Part shown: positions 16,599 to 25,301 of the stretch, piece after piece | Layout of the letters: every line of letters starts with the position of its first letter | How positions within the stretch are numbered: the first letter of the stretch is position 1 | NCBI GenBank assembly: GCA_964509205.1 | Contig: CAZDVW010000009.1 | Location: 1 to 64,000 of the forward strand | Source of the DNA: Duodenibacillus sp964509205 | GTDB lineage: Bacteria > Pseudomonadota > Gammaproteobacteria > Burkholderiales > Burkholderiaceae_F | DNA: 64,000 bases | Reading direction: 5' to 3' | The notes under the pieces: generated by a model | The model's database searches: none | What the model was told of the DNA's origin: nothing | What the model saw: the letters and a program-made list of their open reading frames with translations, nothing else | Made by a program: the position numbers and the translations under genes

Positions 16599-16621
16599 CT
16601 ATTTTATGGGGAGACTGCATT

Positions 16622-17758
16622 ATGGCAGCCGATAAGAAGAAAACGGATTCAGTTCACGTGGAACGAGTTAGCGATCAGAGCGAACGAAAGAAGGCACTTG
16701 CCGCGGCCTTGGCCTACATTGAAAAGGAGTTCGGCAAAGGCTCCATCATGCGCATGAGTGAATCCGATCACGGGGATGATGTCGAAGTTGTTAGCACAGG
16801 GTCTCTCGGGTTGGATTTGGCGCTCGGCGTCGGAGGACTTCCGAGAGGAAGAGTCGTTGAAATTTTCGGGCCCGAGAGTTCGGGTAAAACAACGCTCACG
16901 CTTCAAGTGATTGCAGAGATGCAAAAAATGGGCGGAACCTGTGCATTTATTGATGCGGAGCACGCATTGGATGTTCAATATGCCCAAAAACTCGGTGTCA
17001 GACTTGAGGAGTTGTTGTTGTCGCAGCCAGACACTGGAGAGCAAGCTCTTGAAATTACGGATGCTTTGGTGCGCTCCGGATCGGTGGATCTTGTGGTCAT
17101 TGATTCGGTTGCCGCTCTGACGCCGCGCAGTGAGATTGAGGGCGATATGGGAGATGCGTTGCCGGGGCTTCAAGCACGGCTTATGAGTCAGGCGCTTCGC
17201 AAACTGACCGCATCCATTACGAAGACAAAGACGCTTGTTATTTTCATTAATCAGATTCGAATGAAAATTGGTATTGCTTATGGCAATCCGGAAGTGACGA
17301 CAGGCGGCAATGCCTTGAAGTTCTACAGTTCTGTGCGCATTGACATTCGCCGAAAAGCGACGTTAAAGCGCGGAGATGAGATCTATGGTTCGGAAACTCG
17401 CGTCAAGGTTGTTAAAAACAAGGTAGCTCCTCCGTTTAAAGAAGCGACGTTTGATATCTTGTACGGGGAAGGAATTTCTCGCGAAGGTGAAATGCTGGAT
17501 CTCGGCACCGAGCTTGATGTGATCGAAAAAAGCGGAGCATGGTACAGCTATGAGGGGGAACGGATCGGACAGGGCAGGGACAATGCCCGCGAGTACCTTA
17601 AGACGCATCCGGATGTTTCGGAAGAAATTGAAAACAAAATTCGTTCTCTGCGCGGCATGAAGGCAAAACCGACGAGTTTAACTCCCGGAACTCCTGCAGC
17701 AATGCCTGCGGCGAAGGAGCGCAAAGAAAGAAACGCGATTGATGACTATGACGCTTGA
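16622..17758 (+). CDS. recA: Recombinase RecA
   Basis: A 378-residue RecA that forms filaments on single-stranded DNA, drives strand exchange and triggers LexA self-cleavage. Walker A is GPESSGKT (83-90); the DNA-binding loop regions are EIEGDMGDALPGLQARLMSQ and NQIRMKIGIAYGNPEVTTGG. The C terminus has a charged tail with an acidic end (NAIDDYDA). GGGGAG precedes the ATG. It overlaps recX, its modulator. Confidence 0.99.
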   Translation: MAADKKKTDSVHVERVSDQSERKKALAAALAYIEKEFGKGSIMRMSESDHGDDVEVVSTGSLGLDLALGVGGLPRGRVVEIFGPESSGKTTLTLQVIAEMQKMGGTCAFIDAEHALDVQYAQKLGVRLEELLLSQPDTGEQALEITDALVRSGSVDLVVIDSVAALTPRSEIEGDMGDALPGLQARLMSQALRKLTASITKTKTLVIFINQIRMKIGIAYGNPEVTTGGNALKFYSSVRIDIRRKATLKRGDEIYGSETRVKVVKNKVAPPFKEATFDILYGEGISREGEMLDLGTELDVIEKSGAWYSYEGERIGQGRDNAREYLKTHPDVSEEIENKIRSLRGMKAKPTSLTPGTPAAMPAAKERKERNAIDDYDA

Positions 17759-18224
17759 GAAAGAGAAAGGGCGATCTCGCCCGAGAAGTTTGTTGTCTCG
17801 AGGCGTGTTGTTGCTCTCTCGACGGGATTACTCGCGCAAGCAATTGCGCGAGCGCCTGCTTGAGCGTTTGGAGGAATCAGAAACAGCCGAGATGGTTGAT
17901 GAAACGCTCGATGTCTTGGAAAAGAAAGGCTATCTGAGTGAGCAACGGTTTGCAGAAATGCTTTGTCGCACGCGATCCAAGCGATACGGAAATGCTCGCC
18001 TTTCAATAGAAATGCGGCAGGCAGGACTCTCAAACCAAGTTATTGAGCAGGCACTTGGACAGACGGAGGATGAATCCCAAAGAGCTTCAGAAGTGTGGAA
18101 AAGACGTTTTGGAAAAGCCGCAGAGAACGAAAAGGAGAGGGCTCGCCAGATCCGTTTTCTTGTAGCCCGAGGCTTTCCCTATGATATTGTCTTTCGTGTA
18201 ATTAAAGATTCGAAAACGGAATAA
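17742..18224 (+). CDS. recX: Regulatory protein RecX
   Basis: A 160-residue RecX made of tandem three-helix repeats, including LLSRRDYSRKQLRERLLER, DVLEKKGYLSEQRFAEMLCR and RFLVARGFPYDIVFRVI. RecX caps RecA filaments and limits recombinase activity. Possible starts are TTG 17739, ATG 17742 and ATG 17748; I took 17742. All overlap the end of recA, and the only good AAGGAG lies more than 20 bases away, which suggests translation coupled to recA. Confidence 0.93.
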   Translation: MTMTLEKEKGRSRPRSLLSRGVLLLSRRDYSRKQLRERLLERLEESETAEMVDETLDVLEKKGYLSEQRFAEMLCRTRSKRYGNARLSIEMRQAGLSNQVIEQALGQTEDESQRASEVWKRRFGKAAENEKERARQIRFLVARGFPYDIVFRVIKDSKTE

Positions 18225-18240
18225 GTCTGAAGCTCAAATG

Positions 18241-18313
18241 AGCCGTCTTTTGAAGATTCCTCAAATGTGTTTTTTTGAGTGAGTTTCTCTTTGGAAGAAG
18301 ACGGTTCTTTTTT
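18241..18313 (+). terminator. Branched terminator after recX
   Basis: An outer 9-bp stem (18241-18249 with 18298-18306, one G-T pair) is followed by CTTTTTT. Inside it CTCAAA and TTTGAG can form a second hairpin. It could end recA-recX, but it also lies in the leader of terC. Confidence 0.6.
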
Positions 18314-18396
18314 GTATATCAGCTGGGTTTGTTTTTCAATACAATGCGTGACGTCTTCCGGTGTGGGAAGATAACGAATTTAGGAGTTAAGGTTCG

Positions 18397-19098
18397 GTGC
18401 AGGCTTTATACGATTTACTTGTTAATTTGCATTGGGGTGCCGTCGGACAAATCATTTTGATCGATTTGCTTCTGGGGGGCGACAATGCCGTTGTCATTGC
18501 GATGGCATGTCGCGAACTTCCGGGAAATCTGCGAGTGAAGGGCATTGTATTGGGAACTGCTGGTGCAATCATTTTGCGAGTTGTTCTTATTTCATGTGCA
18601 GTGGCGTTGCTTGATTTGCCTTTCTTAAAGGTCGTCGGAGGTGCATTGCTCTTATGGATTGGAGTAAAACTGCTTTTGCCAGATTCCGATGAAGGGGAAG
18701 AAAAGATTGCCTCCAGTTCGAAACTTTGGGTGGCTGTGAAAACCGTCATTGTGGCGGATTTTGTGATGAGCCTGGATAATGTGCTTGCCATTGCAGCAGC
18801 GGCACAACAGGCACATGAAGCTCACCAGACTCTTTTGGTGATTTTTGGATTGCTTGTTTCGATCCCGTTTATTGTTTTCGGCAGTCAAATCATCTTGACC
18901 TTCATCGATCGATTCCCTGTGATTGTTTGGTTTGGCGGAGCTCTCCTCGGATGGATTTCCGGTTCGATGATCGCGACGGACTCTTGGATGGTTGAACAAA
19001 TTCCTCAACTGACGCAATATCACACGTTGATCGGCGTGATTGGAGCGATTTTGGTTGTTGTTATCGCCTTATTTGTCAAATGGCGAAAAGCTAACTGA
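18397..19098 (+). CDS. TerC-family integral membrane protein (YjbE-like)
   Basis: A 233-residue membrane protein with about seven hydrophobic segments. The TerC hallmarks are IDLLLGGDNAVVIAMA in the first helix and the matching DFVMSLDNVLAIAAAA in the fifth; the aspartate-asparagine pairs are thought to bind metal. The family exports Mn2+ or supports metalation of exported proteins; tellurite resistance is an older label. It starts with GTG, and TAGGAG stands 10 bases upstream. Its stop overlaps the convergent gmhB stop by 8 bases. Confidence 0.9.
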   Translation: MQALYDLLVNLHWGAVGQIILIDLLLGGDNAVVIAMACRELPGNLRVKGIVLGTAGAIILRVVLISCAVALLDLPFLKVVGGALLLWIGVKLLLPDSDEGEEKIASSSKLWVAVKTVIVADFVMSLDNVLAIAAAAQQAHEAHQTLLVIFGLLVSIPFIVFGSQIILTFIDRFPVIVWFGGALLGWISGSMIATDSWMVEQIPQLTQYHTLIGVIGAILVVVIALFVKWRKAN

Positions 19099-19645
19099 CT
19101 AACCCCAGTTTGATGGAATCAAGGAGGCTACGGGCAGTGCCTGTAGCCGATCCTGTTTTCTCAGGGACGGAGAGACCGTTTTTTCCGAGAAGAATTCTCG
19201 CAGGAATTCCGGCGCGTTCGGCAGCTTCAAGGTCTCGGTTCTTATCGCCGAAAGCAAAACTTCTGGATAAATCAATAGCATGCTCTTCGGCCGCTTGTAA
19301 GAACAGGCCTGGAGCCGGTTTCCTGCAGCGGCAAATTGAACGGTAGGCCTCAATTGGCGCATTGGGCAAATGCGGGCAATAATAAATTCCTGAAAGGGAT
19401 GCTTGCGCTTGTTCAAAGATTTTGAAAATATGTGCGTTTAGTTTCGCCAGATCCGTTTCCGTATAAAACCCGCGGGCAATTCCAGACTGGTTCGTGATGA
19501 CGATCAAGGAAAAACCTCGGCGTTTTAACTCCTGACAGGCTTCCAACACCCCATCGATGAGGGTGAAGTCCTCAATCCGAAATACGTAATCACGATCAAC
19601 GTTGATAACGCCGTCCCGATCTAGAAAGATGCCTCGCTTCAGCAT
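19091..19645 (-). CDS. gmhB: D-glycero-beta-D-manno-heptose 1,7-bisphosphate 7-phosphatase
   Basis: A 184-residue HAD phosphatase of the LPS heptose pathway. The nucleophile motif is FLDRDGVINVD (D9, D11), followed by VITNQSGIARG and the zinc loop CPHLPNAPIEAYRSICRCRK with one histidine and three cysteines. KPAPGL and FGDKNRDLEAA complete the HAD motifs. It is the last gene of the hldE-hldD-gmhB operon, 2 bases after hldD. Confidence 0.95.
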   Translation of the reverse strand: MLKRGIFLDRDGVINVDRDYVFRIEDFTLIDGVLEACQELKRRGFSLIVITNQSGIARGFYTETDLAKLNAHIFKIFEQAQASLSGIYYCPHLPNAPIEAYRSICRCRKPAPGLFLQAAEEHAIDLSRSFAFGDKNRDLEAAERAGIPARILLGKNGLSVPEKTGSATGTARSLLDSIKLGLVS

Positions 19646-19647
19646 TT

Positions 19648-20640
19648 TCAGAATTCGCCTGTCGGGTAGATTTCTGAAAGATAATGCATGTACTTGGCAG
19701 TTCCTTCTTCGACGCTCTTGAAGGGGGCGGTATACCCAGCGGCGCGAAGTTTTTCGAGATTGGCCTGCGTGTAGGCTTGGTATTTTCCTTTGAGATCTTG
19801 CGGGAATCGGATGTATTCGATTAGTCCCTCATCGACGGCTTCTTTGAGTGATCTTTTCCTTTCAGAAAGTGCATTCACGACGCTCAGGGCTACATCGTTA
19901 AACGGCTGTGCTCGCCCTGTACCGCAGTTGTAGATTCCGGATACGGGTTTGTTCAAAAAATGCATTGCGACCGCAACGACGTCTTCGACGAAAACAAAGT
20001 CGCGCATTTGTCCGCCGTTCCCGTAGCCGAGACAACCTTCGAAAAGTTTAACTTTTCCTTCCTTTTTAAACTGAAAGTACTGATGAAAAGCAACGCTCGC
20101 CATGCGTCCTTTGTGTTGCTCATGCGGGCCGTAGACATTGAAGTAACGCAGTCCGATAACGGGAGCAGTCAATTTTGCAGCACGGTGACGCAGAACCTGA
20201 TCGAATAGAAACTTTGAATAGCCGTAGACATTCAAAGGACATTCATAGCGTACGTCTTCAACGAAAATGGGACTCGATCCGTACGTCGCAGCGGAACTTG
20301 CGTAGATAAACGGAATTTTTAAAGACTGTGCCCACTCAAAGAGTTCGAGTGTGTAGCGGTAGTTATTTTCCATCATGTAACGCCCATCCGATTGCATCGT
20401 GTCGGAACAGGCTCCTTGGTGGAAAATAGCCTCGGGTTCCGGAGCTCTTCCGGAGCGCACGCGTTCAATGAAGTCGACCTTATCGAAATAGTCGGTTACG
20501 GCGCATTTGGCAAGGTTGACGAACTTTTCCGAGCGTGTCAGGTTGTCGACGGCAATAACGTCGGTAATCCCTGCTGCATTCAGAGCCAGGATATTGTTGC
20601 AGCCGATGAACCCTGCGGCACCTGTGACAAGATAGGACAT
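19648..20640 (-). CDS. hldD: ADP-L-glycero-D-manno-heptose-6-epimerase
   Basis: A 330-residue short-chain dehydrogenase-type epimerase making ADP-L-glycero-heptose for the inner LPS core. The Rossmann motif is VTGAAGFIG at the start, with the YxxxK pair in VYGYSKFLFDQ, and FNVYGPHEQHKGRMASVAFH is typical of HldD. Gaps of 2 bases on both sides show tight coupling with hldE and gmhB. Confidence 0.96.
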   Translation of the reverse strand: MSYLVTGAAGFIGCNNILALNAAGITDVIAVDNLTRSEKFVNLAKCAVTDYFDKVDFIERVRSGRAPEPEAIFHQGACSDTMQSDGRYMMENNYRYTLELFEWAQSLKIPFIYASSAATYGSSPIFVEDVRYECPLNVYGYSKFLFDQVLRHRAAKLTAPVIGLRYFNVYGPHEQHKGRMASVAFHQYFQFKKEGKVKLFEGCLGYGNGGQMRDFVFVEDVVAVAMHFLNKPVSGIYNCGTGRAQPFNDVALSVVNALSERKRSLKEAVDEGLIEYIRFPQDLKGKYQAYTQANLEKLRAAGYTAPFKSVEEGTAKYMHYLSEIYPTGEF

Positions 20641-20642
20641 GT

Positions 20643-21569
20643 CTACTCCTCAAAAAGTTCGTTATAAGAGACAGAGGCTGTTCCAAGCTTGCCGACGACA
20701 ATTCCGCCAGCACGATTGGCAATTCGGACGGATTCTTGCAGAGAGATTCCCGCAGCGATCATGGAAGCAGTGACGGCGATGACGGTGTCTCCTGCTCCGG
20801 ACACGTCAAACACTTCACGTGCTTGCGCAGGGACAGTCTCAACGCCTTCGTCGGTAAAAAGTGTCATGCCTTCTTCGCTACGCGTCAGCAAAAGAGCGTG
20901 AAGCCCGAGTCTTTTTCGAAGGTTTTGCGCCTTGATCGTAAGATCTTCTTCGCTGGTCCAGGTTCCTGTCACAAGAGCAAGTTCCGAACGATTCGGCGTG
21001 ATGACCGTTGCGCCGGCATAGCGCTCGTAGTTATCTCCCTTCGGATCAACGAGAACGGGAATGTTCTTCTCTCGGGCAATTTTGATCATTTCTTGAATGT
21101 GGCAAAGCCCGCCTTTCCCATAATCAGATAAAACCAAGACATCAAAGTTTTCGATGATTTTGGAAAAGTCAGCTAAGAGATTGGCGAGTACTTCACCGGA
21201 AGGGTGTTCTTCGAAGTCGATGCGAACCAATTGTTGCTGGCGAGCCACAATGCGAAGTTTGATGATGGTTTTAAGCGAAGGATCCGCAGTCAAACGAGAC
21301 TGTATGCCGGCTTGAGTCAGCAGATCCGTCAATTTCTTTCCGTTGTCATCTGCTCCGATGACTCCCATCAGAGTTGTTTGTAGGCCGAGACTCACGACGT
21401 TGAGCGCTACGTTGGCGGCTCCTCCGAGTCGTTCATCGCAACGCACGATGCGAACCACTGGAACCGGGGCTTCCGGAGAAATTCGGTTAGCATCGCCGAA
21501 CCAATATTTGTCCAACATCGGATCGCCGACGACGAGAACGCGTCTCTGTGCGAGTAATTGTTTGTCCAT
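20643..21569 (-). CDS. hldE: D-glycero-beta-D-manno-heptose-7-phosphate kinase, kinase domain only
   Basis: A 308-residue PfkB/ribokinase-type kinase (RfaE domain I). Features are RVLVVGDPMLDKYWFGD, ISPEAPVPVV, the GGAANVALN loop and the GAGDTVIAV anion hole with the catalytic aspartate. In E. coli HldE is fused to an ADP-heptose synthase domain, which is absent here. The adenylyltransferase (HldC type) must therefore be encoded elsewhere; the symbol hldA is also used for this split form. It is the first gene of the heptose operon, divergent from waaA. Confidence 0.93.
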   Translation of the reverse strand: MDKQLLAQRRVLVVGDPMLDKYWFGDANRISPEAPVPVVRIVRCDERLGGAANVALNVVSLGLQTTLMGVIGADDNGKKLTDLLTQAGIQSRLTADPSLKTIIKLRIVARQQQLVRIDFEEHPSGEVLANLLADFSKIIENFDVLVLSDYGKGGLCHIQEMIKIAREKNIPVLVDPKGDNYERYAGATVITPNRSELALVTGTWTSEEDLTIKAQNLRKRLGLHALLLTRSEEGMTLFTDEGVETVPAQAREVFDVSGAGDTVIAVTASMIAAGISLQESVRIANRAGGIVVGKLGTASVSYNELFEE

Positions 21570-21584
21570 AGATCGTACAGGTTG

Positions 21585-21619
21585 AAAATGACGGGCAATG
21601 ACATAAGCTTCGTCATTTT
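21585..21619. repeat. 9-bp inverted repeat in the hldE-waaA divergent region
   Basis: AAAATGACG (21585-21593) and its complement CGTCATTTT (21611-21619) lie just upstream of hldE, and a third ATGAC sits between the arms. The 267-base region up to waaA holds no credible gene. The repeat could be an operator or a leader hairpin. Confidence 0.5.
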
Positions 21620-21836
21620 AGCGGTATGCGCTAAGACTATCAGCAATAAAAAGAACAGATTGAGGGGCAGAAAAGCAATATATTTGCAGGGACGAAAAGA
21701 CGGAAGATATAAAACGGAGAGTTGCAGGGAAATTTTGATTGATAAGAGAAAGTGTTTGGCTTGTGGTTCTCAGGTGCTGGTACACTTTGCGGCGCAAAAA
21801 ACTGAGATGTCTGTGAATCGTGTTCGGAGCTTAATG

Positions 21837-23108
21837 ATGAGTCGGTTGTATCGAATGTTGACGCGTGCGGCTCTGCCTCTGGCAAAGGTCTATCTCAGAT
21901 ACCGTGCCAAAAAACAGCCGGACTATTTGAAACACTGGGATGAGCGGTTTGGGTACGGAAAGTTTCCAACACCGGGAACGGCCCCCAGACTTTGGGTGCA
22001 TGCCGTCAGCGTCGGCGAGACTGTAGCGGCGAAAAGCCTCATTGCCGAATTCTTTCGGCTTTTTCCGGAAAGCGAACTCCTTTTGACGTGTATGACGCCG
22101 ACGGGACGTGAAATAGGGAAAAGGATTCTTGAGGCGTATCCGGGACGAGTAAAACAGTGCTATCTGCCGTATGACACGCCGGAGTTGATGGGACGGTTTT
22201 TGGATGAGACACGCCCGAAACTCGGGCTAATCATGGAAACGGAAGTTTGGCCGAATTTGTTAAATGAGGCCAAGAACAGGTCGATACCGATGATCCTTGC
22301 GAATGCCCGTGAGTCAGAAAAATCACGGCGTCAGGCGGCCAGATTCATCAGCGTGATGCGGCCGGCATTTTCTGCATTTGATCTTGTTTTGGCGCAAAGC
22401 GAAGAGGATAAGCAACGGCTTGAAAGTTTGGGTGCAAAAAATATACTAGTCTGCGGTTCCGTGAAGTTTGATATTCGACCGGATACACGGCAACAAGAGG
22501 CAGCGCGCCAACTCAAAGCCGTTTTGAAGCGTCCGATCGTATTGCTTGCCAGCACGCGTCAAGGAGAGGAAGAACTGTTTGCCGATGCGATACGTTTTTT
22601 ACCAAAAGACGCCTTAGTTTGGCTGGTTCCGAGACATCCCCAACGGTTCGACGAGGTAGAGCACTGTTTGCGCAAACGCGGTATTTCGTATGTCAGAAAA
22701 ACGAAAGAACCTTCTTTGGAGTCGCTTTCGGATTCAGTTCGGGTTGTGCTTGCTGACACGATGGGGGAGATGAGTTTTAACTGTGCATTGGGCGACGTGT
22801 GTATTATGGGCGGCAGCTTCGGTAACTTCGGGTCTCAGAATCTCATTGAGCCCGCAGCAGCCGGGGTGCCTGTCATCGTTGGTCCGTCGACGTTTAATTT
22901 TGAGAAGCCGGCCAGAGACGCAATCAAACTGGGTGCGGCAAACCGGGTCGGAACGGCGGCAGAAGCCATGCAGTTGGCTTCTTCGTGGCTGACAGACGGA
23001 CAACTTGAGAAACGCTCAAAGGCGGCGAAACGGTTTGCGATGAGTTATACCGGTGCGACGGATAAAATGATGAAGGAAATTGTGCAAATATGGCAGAAGG
23101 TACGGTAA
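21837..23108 (+). CDS. waaA: 3-deoxy-D-manno-octulosonic acid (Kdo) transferase
   Basis: A 423-residue GT-B fold inner-membrane enzyme that adds Kdo to lipid IVA. It has an N-terminal hydrophobic helix, the acceptor-side VHAVSVGETVAA with the catalytic glutamate at residue 61, TPTGREI, METEVWPN and the donor site GGSFGNFGSQNLIEPAAAGVP. GGAG lies 7 bases upstream of ATG 21837, giving the typical family start LYRMLTRAALPLA. The frame stays open upstream to 21558 without homology. It overlaps thiD by 19 bases. Confidence 0.95.
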   Translation: MSRLYRMLTRAALPLAKVYLRYRAKKQPDYLKHWDERFGYGKFPTPGTAPRLWVHAVSVGETVAAKSLIAEFFRLFPESELLLTCMTPTGREIGKRILEAYPGRVKQCYLPYDTPELMGRFLDETRPKLGLIMETEVWPNLLNEAKNRSIPMILANARESEKSRRQAARFISVMRPAFSAFDLVLAQSEEDKQRLESLGAKNILVCGSVKFDIRPDTRQQEAARQLKAVLKRPIVLLASTRQGEEELFADAIRFLPKDALVWLVPRHPQRFDEVEHCLRKRGISYVRKTKEPSLESLSDSVRVVLADTMGEMSFNCALGDVCIMGGSFGNFGSQNLIEPAAAGVPVIVGPSTFNFEKPARDAIKLGAANRVGTAAEAMQLASSWLTDGQLEKRSKAAKRFAMSYTGATDKMMKEIVQIWQKVR

Positions 23109-23908
23109 AGAATGTTCTTGCTGTTGCAGGGGTAGATCCTTCCGGAGGCGCGGGAGTTTTGGCGGATGTCAAAACGATGAGCGCACTCGGCGTCTATGCC
23201 GCCGGCGTCGTGACGGCGCTTACAGCACAAAACACATGTGCCGTAACGGGTGTTCTTCCGATTCCCTCTGAATTTGTACGCCCTCAGATCGATACGCTTT
23301 TTTCCGACGTGCGCATTGATGCAGTCAAAATCGGCATGTTGGGCGAAGCGGATATCGTTCAGACCGTTGCGGAAAGACTGCAGTTTTGGAGACCTCGCTG
23401 GATTGTGCTTGATCCTGTGATGGTGGCCAAAAGCGGAGATAAACTGATCAGTGACAAAGCGGTTCAGATGGTTGTGCAGGAGCTTCTTCCGACGGCCAGT
23501 CTCGTAACCCCCAATCTTCCGGAAGCGAGCGTACTTCTCGGGCGGGATGTATCTCGATATGAACAAATGGAACAAGCGGCTCGAGATATTTTTTCGCTGT
23601 CACGGGAGCGCTGTTCCGTGCTTCTCAAAGGGGGGCATCTGAGTGACGGAACATGCCGAGACATGCTTTTTGACGGCAAGAAAATTGTTGAATTTTCTGC
23701 ACAGCGTGTGAATACGGTTAATACACACGGAACGGGCTGCGCTCTCTCCTCGGCTGTAGCTGCCTTATTAGCAAAGACAGGCGATATGAACCAGGCGGTG
23801 AGTTTGGCTAAAGATTTTATTACGCAAGCGATTTCGGCTTCAGATCAGCTTGATGTCGGACATGGAAATGGTCCGATTTGTCATTTTGTACGTTTGTGGA
23901 AACTCTGA
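23090..23908 (+). CDS. thiD: Hydroxymethylpyrimidine/phosphomethylpyrimidine kinase
   Basis: A 272-residue ribokinase-family enzyme that phosphorylates HMP twice for thiamine synthesis. Features are AVAGVDPSGGAGVLADVKTM, DPVMVAKSGDKL, TPNLPEASVL and the anion hole NTHGTGCALSSAVAA. It overlaps waaA by 19 bases and no thiamine riboswitch is visible, so expression seems tied to waaA. No other thi genes are nearby. Confidence 0.94.
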   Translation: MAEGTVKNVLAVAGVDPSGGAGVLADVKTMSALGVYAAGVVTALTAQNTCAVTGVLPIPSEFVRPQIDTLFSDVRIDAVKIGMLGEADIVQTVAERLQFWRPRWIVLDPVMVAKSGDKLISDKAVQMVVQELLPTASLVTPNLPEASVLLGRDVSRYEQMEQAARDIFSLSRERCSVLLKGGHLSDGTCRDMLFDGKKIVEFSAQRVNTVNTHGTGCALSSAVAALLAKTGDMNQAVSLAKDFITQAISASDQLDVGHGNGPICHFVRLWKL

Positions 23909-23949
23909 ATCAGAAGCCGAACAACTCGAATAGGACACAGAAAATATTC

Positions 23950-25203
23950 ATGCAAAAACTCAGGATTGTTGGTGGACATCGATTAGTAGGAGAGGTTCGT
24001 GCATCAGGGGCTAAGAATGCTGCTTTGCCGATTCTCGCAGCGTCGCTTCTGACCTCAGAAGAAATGATTCTTCATAACATGCCGGATTTGGCAGATGTTC
24101 GGACAATGGGACGTTTGTTGGCTGGGATGGGGGTTGCATTTGATCGAATTGATTCAGACACTGTTCGCTTGAAGGCGGATGCGGTAACGAGTACTGAGGC
24201 TCCATATGACCTTGTGAAAACGATGCGAGCATCCGTGATGGTTCTCGGCCCCTTGGTGACTCGTTTTGGTTCGGCACGCGTATCGCTTCCCGGAGGATGT
24301 TCAATTGGTGCAAGACCGGTTGATCAGCATATCAAGGCACTGAAAAAAATGGGTGCAGACATCGGCATTGATCACGGGTACGTTGATGCAAAGGCAAGCC
24401 GCCTGAGGGGATGCAATGTGGTGACTGATATGGTCACGGTCACTGGAACGGAAAACATTATGATGGCGGCGGCATTGGCAGAGGGAGAAACTGTCATTGA
24501 AAATGCGGCTCGAGAGCCCGAAGTTGAAGATCTTGCCAGATGCCTCAATGCAATGGGAGCCAAAATTCGCGGAGCTGGTACTGTACGCATTGAAATTGAG
24601 GGTGTTAAAAATCTGCACGGGTGTGAGTATTCCATCCTTCCGGACAGAATCGAAACAGGAACTTTCCTATGTGCTGCTGTTGTAACGCATGGTGATGTTC
24701 TTGTGACGCATGCAGCTCCGACGACGCTTGACGCTGTTATAGAAAAATTGCGTGCCTGCGGAGCAACGGTTCAAACGGGAAAGGATTGGATTCGGATCAA
24801 GATCGATGGCCGCTCACGCGCCGTTGATGTTCGGACGGTTCCGCACCCGGGATTCCCGACGGATATGCAGGCGCAGTTTATGGTTTTGGACGCCGTCTCC
24901 TCGGGCTCCGGCCGTGTTGTCGAGACCATTTTCGAAAACCGCTTTATGCATGTGCCCGAATTGCAACGCATGGGAGCCGATATTACGGTGGATGGTCATA
25001 CCGCACTCGTTCGCGGCGTCGAACGCCTTGAAGGCGCGAATGTTATGGCGACGGATCTTCGTGCATCGGCTTCTTTGGTCATTGCCGGTCTTGCTGCTCG
25101 CGGCGAAACGGTTGTGGATCGAATTTATCACCTTGATCGCGGTTACGAGCGAATTGAGGAGAAACTCAAAGGTCTCGGAGCGGACATCTCCCGCATTGGT
25201 TAG
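23950..25203 (+). CDS. murA: UDP-N-acetylglucosamine 1-carboxyvinyltransferase
   Basis: A 417-residue enzyme that starts peptidoglycan synthesis by transferring enolpyruvate from PEP. The N-terminal site is ASGAKNAALPILAASLLT, and the PEP-binding cysteine that fosfomycin modifies is present (C117 in LPGGCSIGARPVDQH). The protein has two inside-out alpha/beta domains and family-normal length. I chose ATG 23950; upstream codons to 23878 lie inside thiD. Only a weak ribosome site is visible. A 12-bp terminator stem follows. Confidence 0.98.
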   Translation: MQKLRIVGGHRLVGEVRASGAKNAALPILAASLLTSEEMILHNMPDLADVRTMGRLLAGMGVAFDRIDSDTVRLKADAVTSTEAPYDLVKTMRASVMVLGPLVTRFGSARVSLPGGCSIGARPVDQHIKALKKMGADIGIDHGYVDAKASRLRGCNVVTDMVTVTGTENIMMAAALAEGETVIENAAREPEVEDLARCLNAMGAKIRGAGTVRIEIEGVKNLHGCEYSILPDRIETGTFLCAAVVTHGDVLVTHAAPTTLDAVIEKLRACGATVQTGKDWIRIKIDGRSRAVDVRTVPHPGFPTDMQAQFMVLDAVSSGSGRVVETIFENRFMHVPELQRMGADITVDGHTALVRGVERLEGANVMATDLRASASLVIAGLAARGETVVDRIYHLDRGYERIEEKLKGLGADISRIG

Positions 25204-25227
25204 CAACGAGACCTGCTGACAGACTCA

Positions 25228-25256
25228 GAAGCCTCCTTTTGAAGAAAGGAGGCTTC
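25228..25256. terminator. Hairpin between murA and trmB, probable terminator
   Basis: GAAGCCTCCTTT pairs perfectly with AAAGGAGGCTTC around TGAAG. No T run follows on either strand, but its place between two convergent genes supports a terminator. Confidence 0.65.
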
Positions 25257-25301
25257 GTGTCAGGACAAGTGTTTTGTTGTGGCCAGGAGGCCGGCGTCCG
25301 C

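Noticed and set aside
16510..16621. LexA box upstream of recA
   Set aside because: CTGT at 16566 is not followed by ACAG at the right distance; no convincing palindrome was found.
18225..18396. yybP-ykoY (Mn2+) riboswitch upstream of terC
   Set aside because: The conserved loop sequences of that aptamer are not visible.
21558..21836. Extended WaaA start
   Set aside because: The extra 93 residues show no homology, and GGAG with proper spacing precedes 21837.
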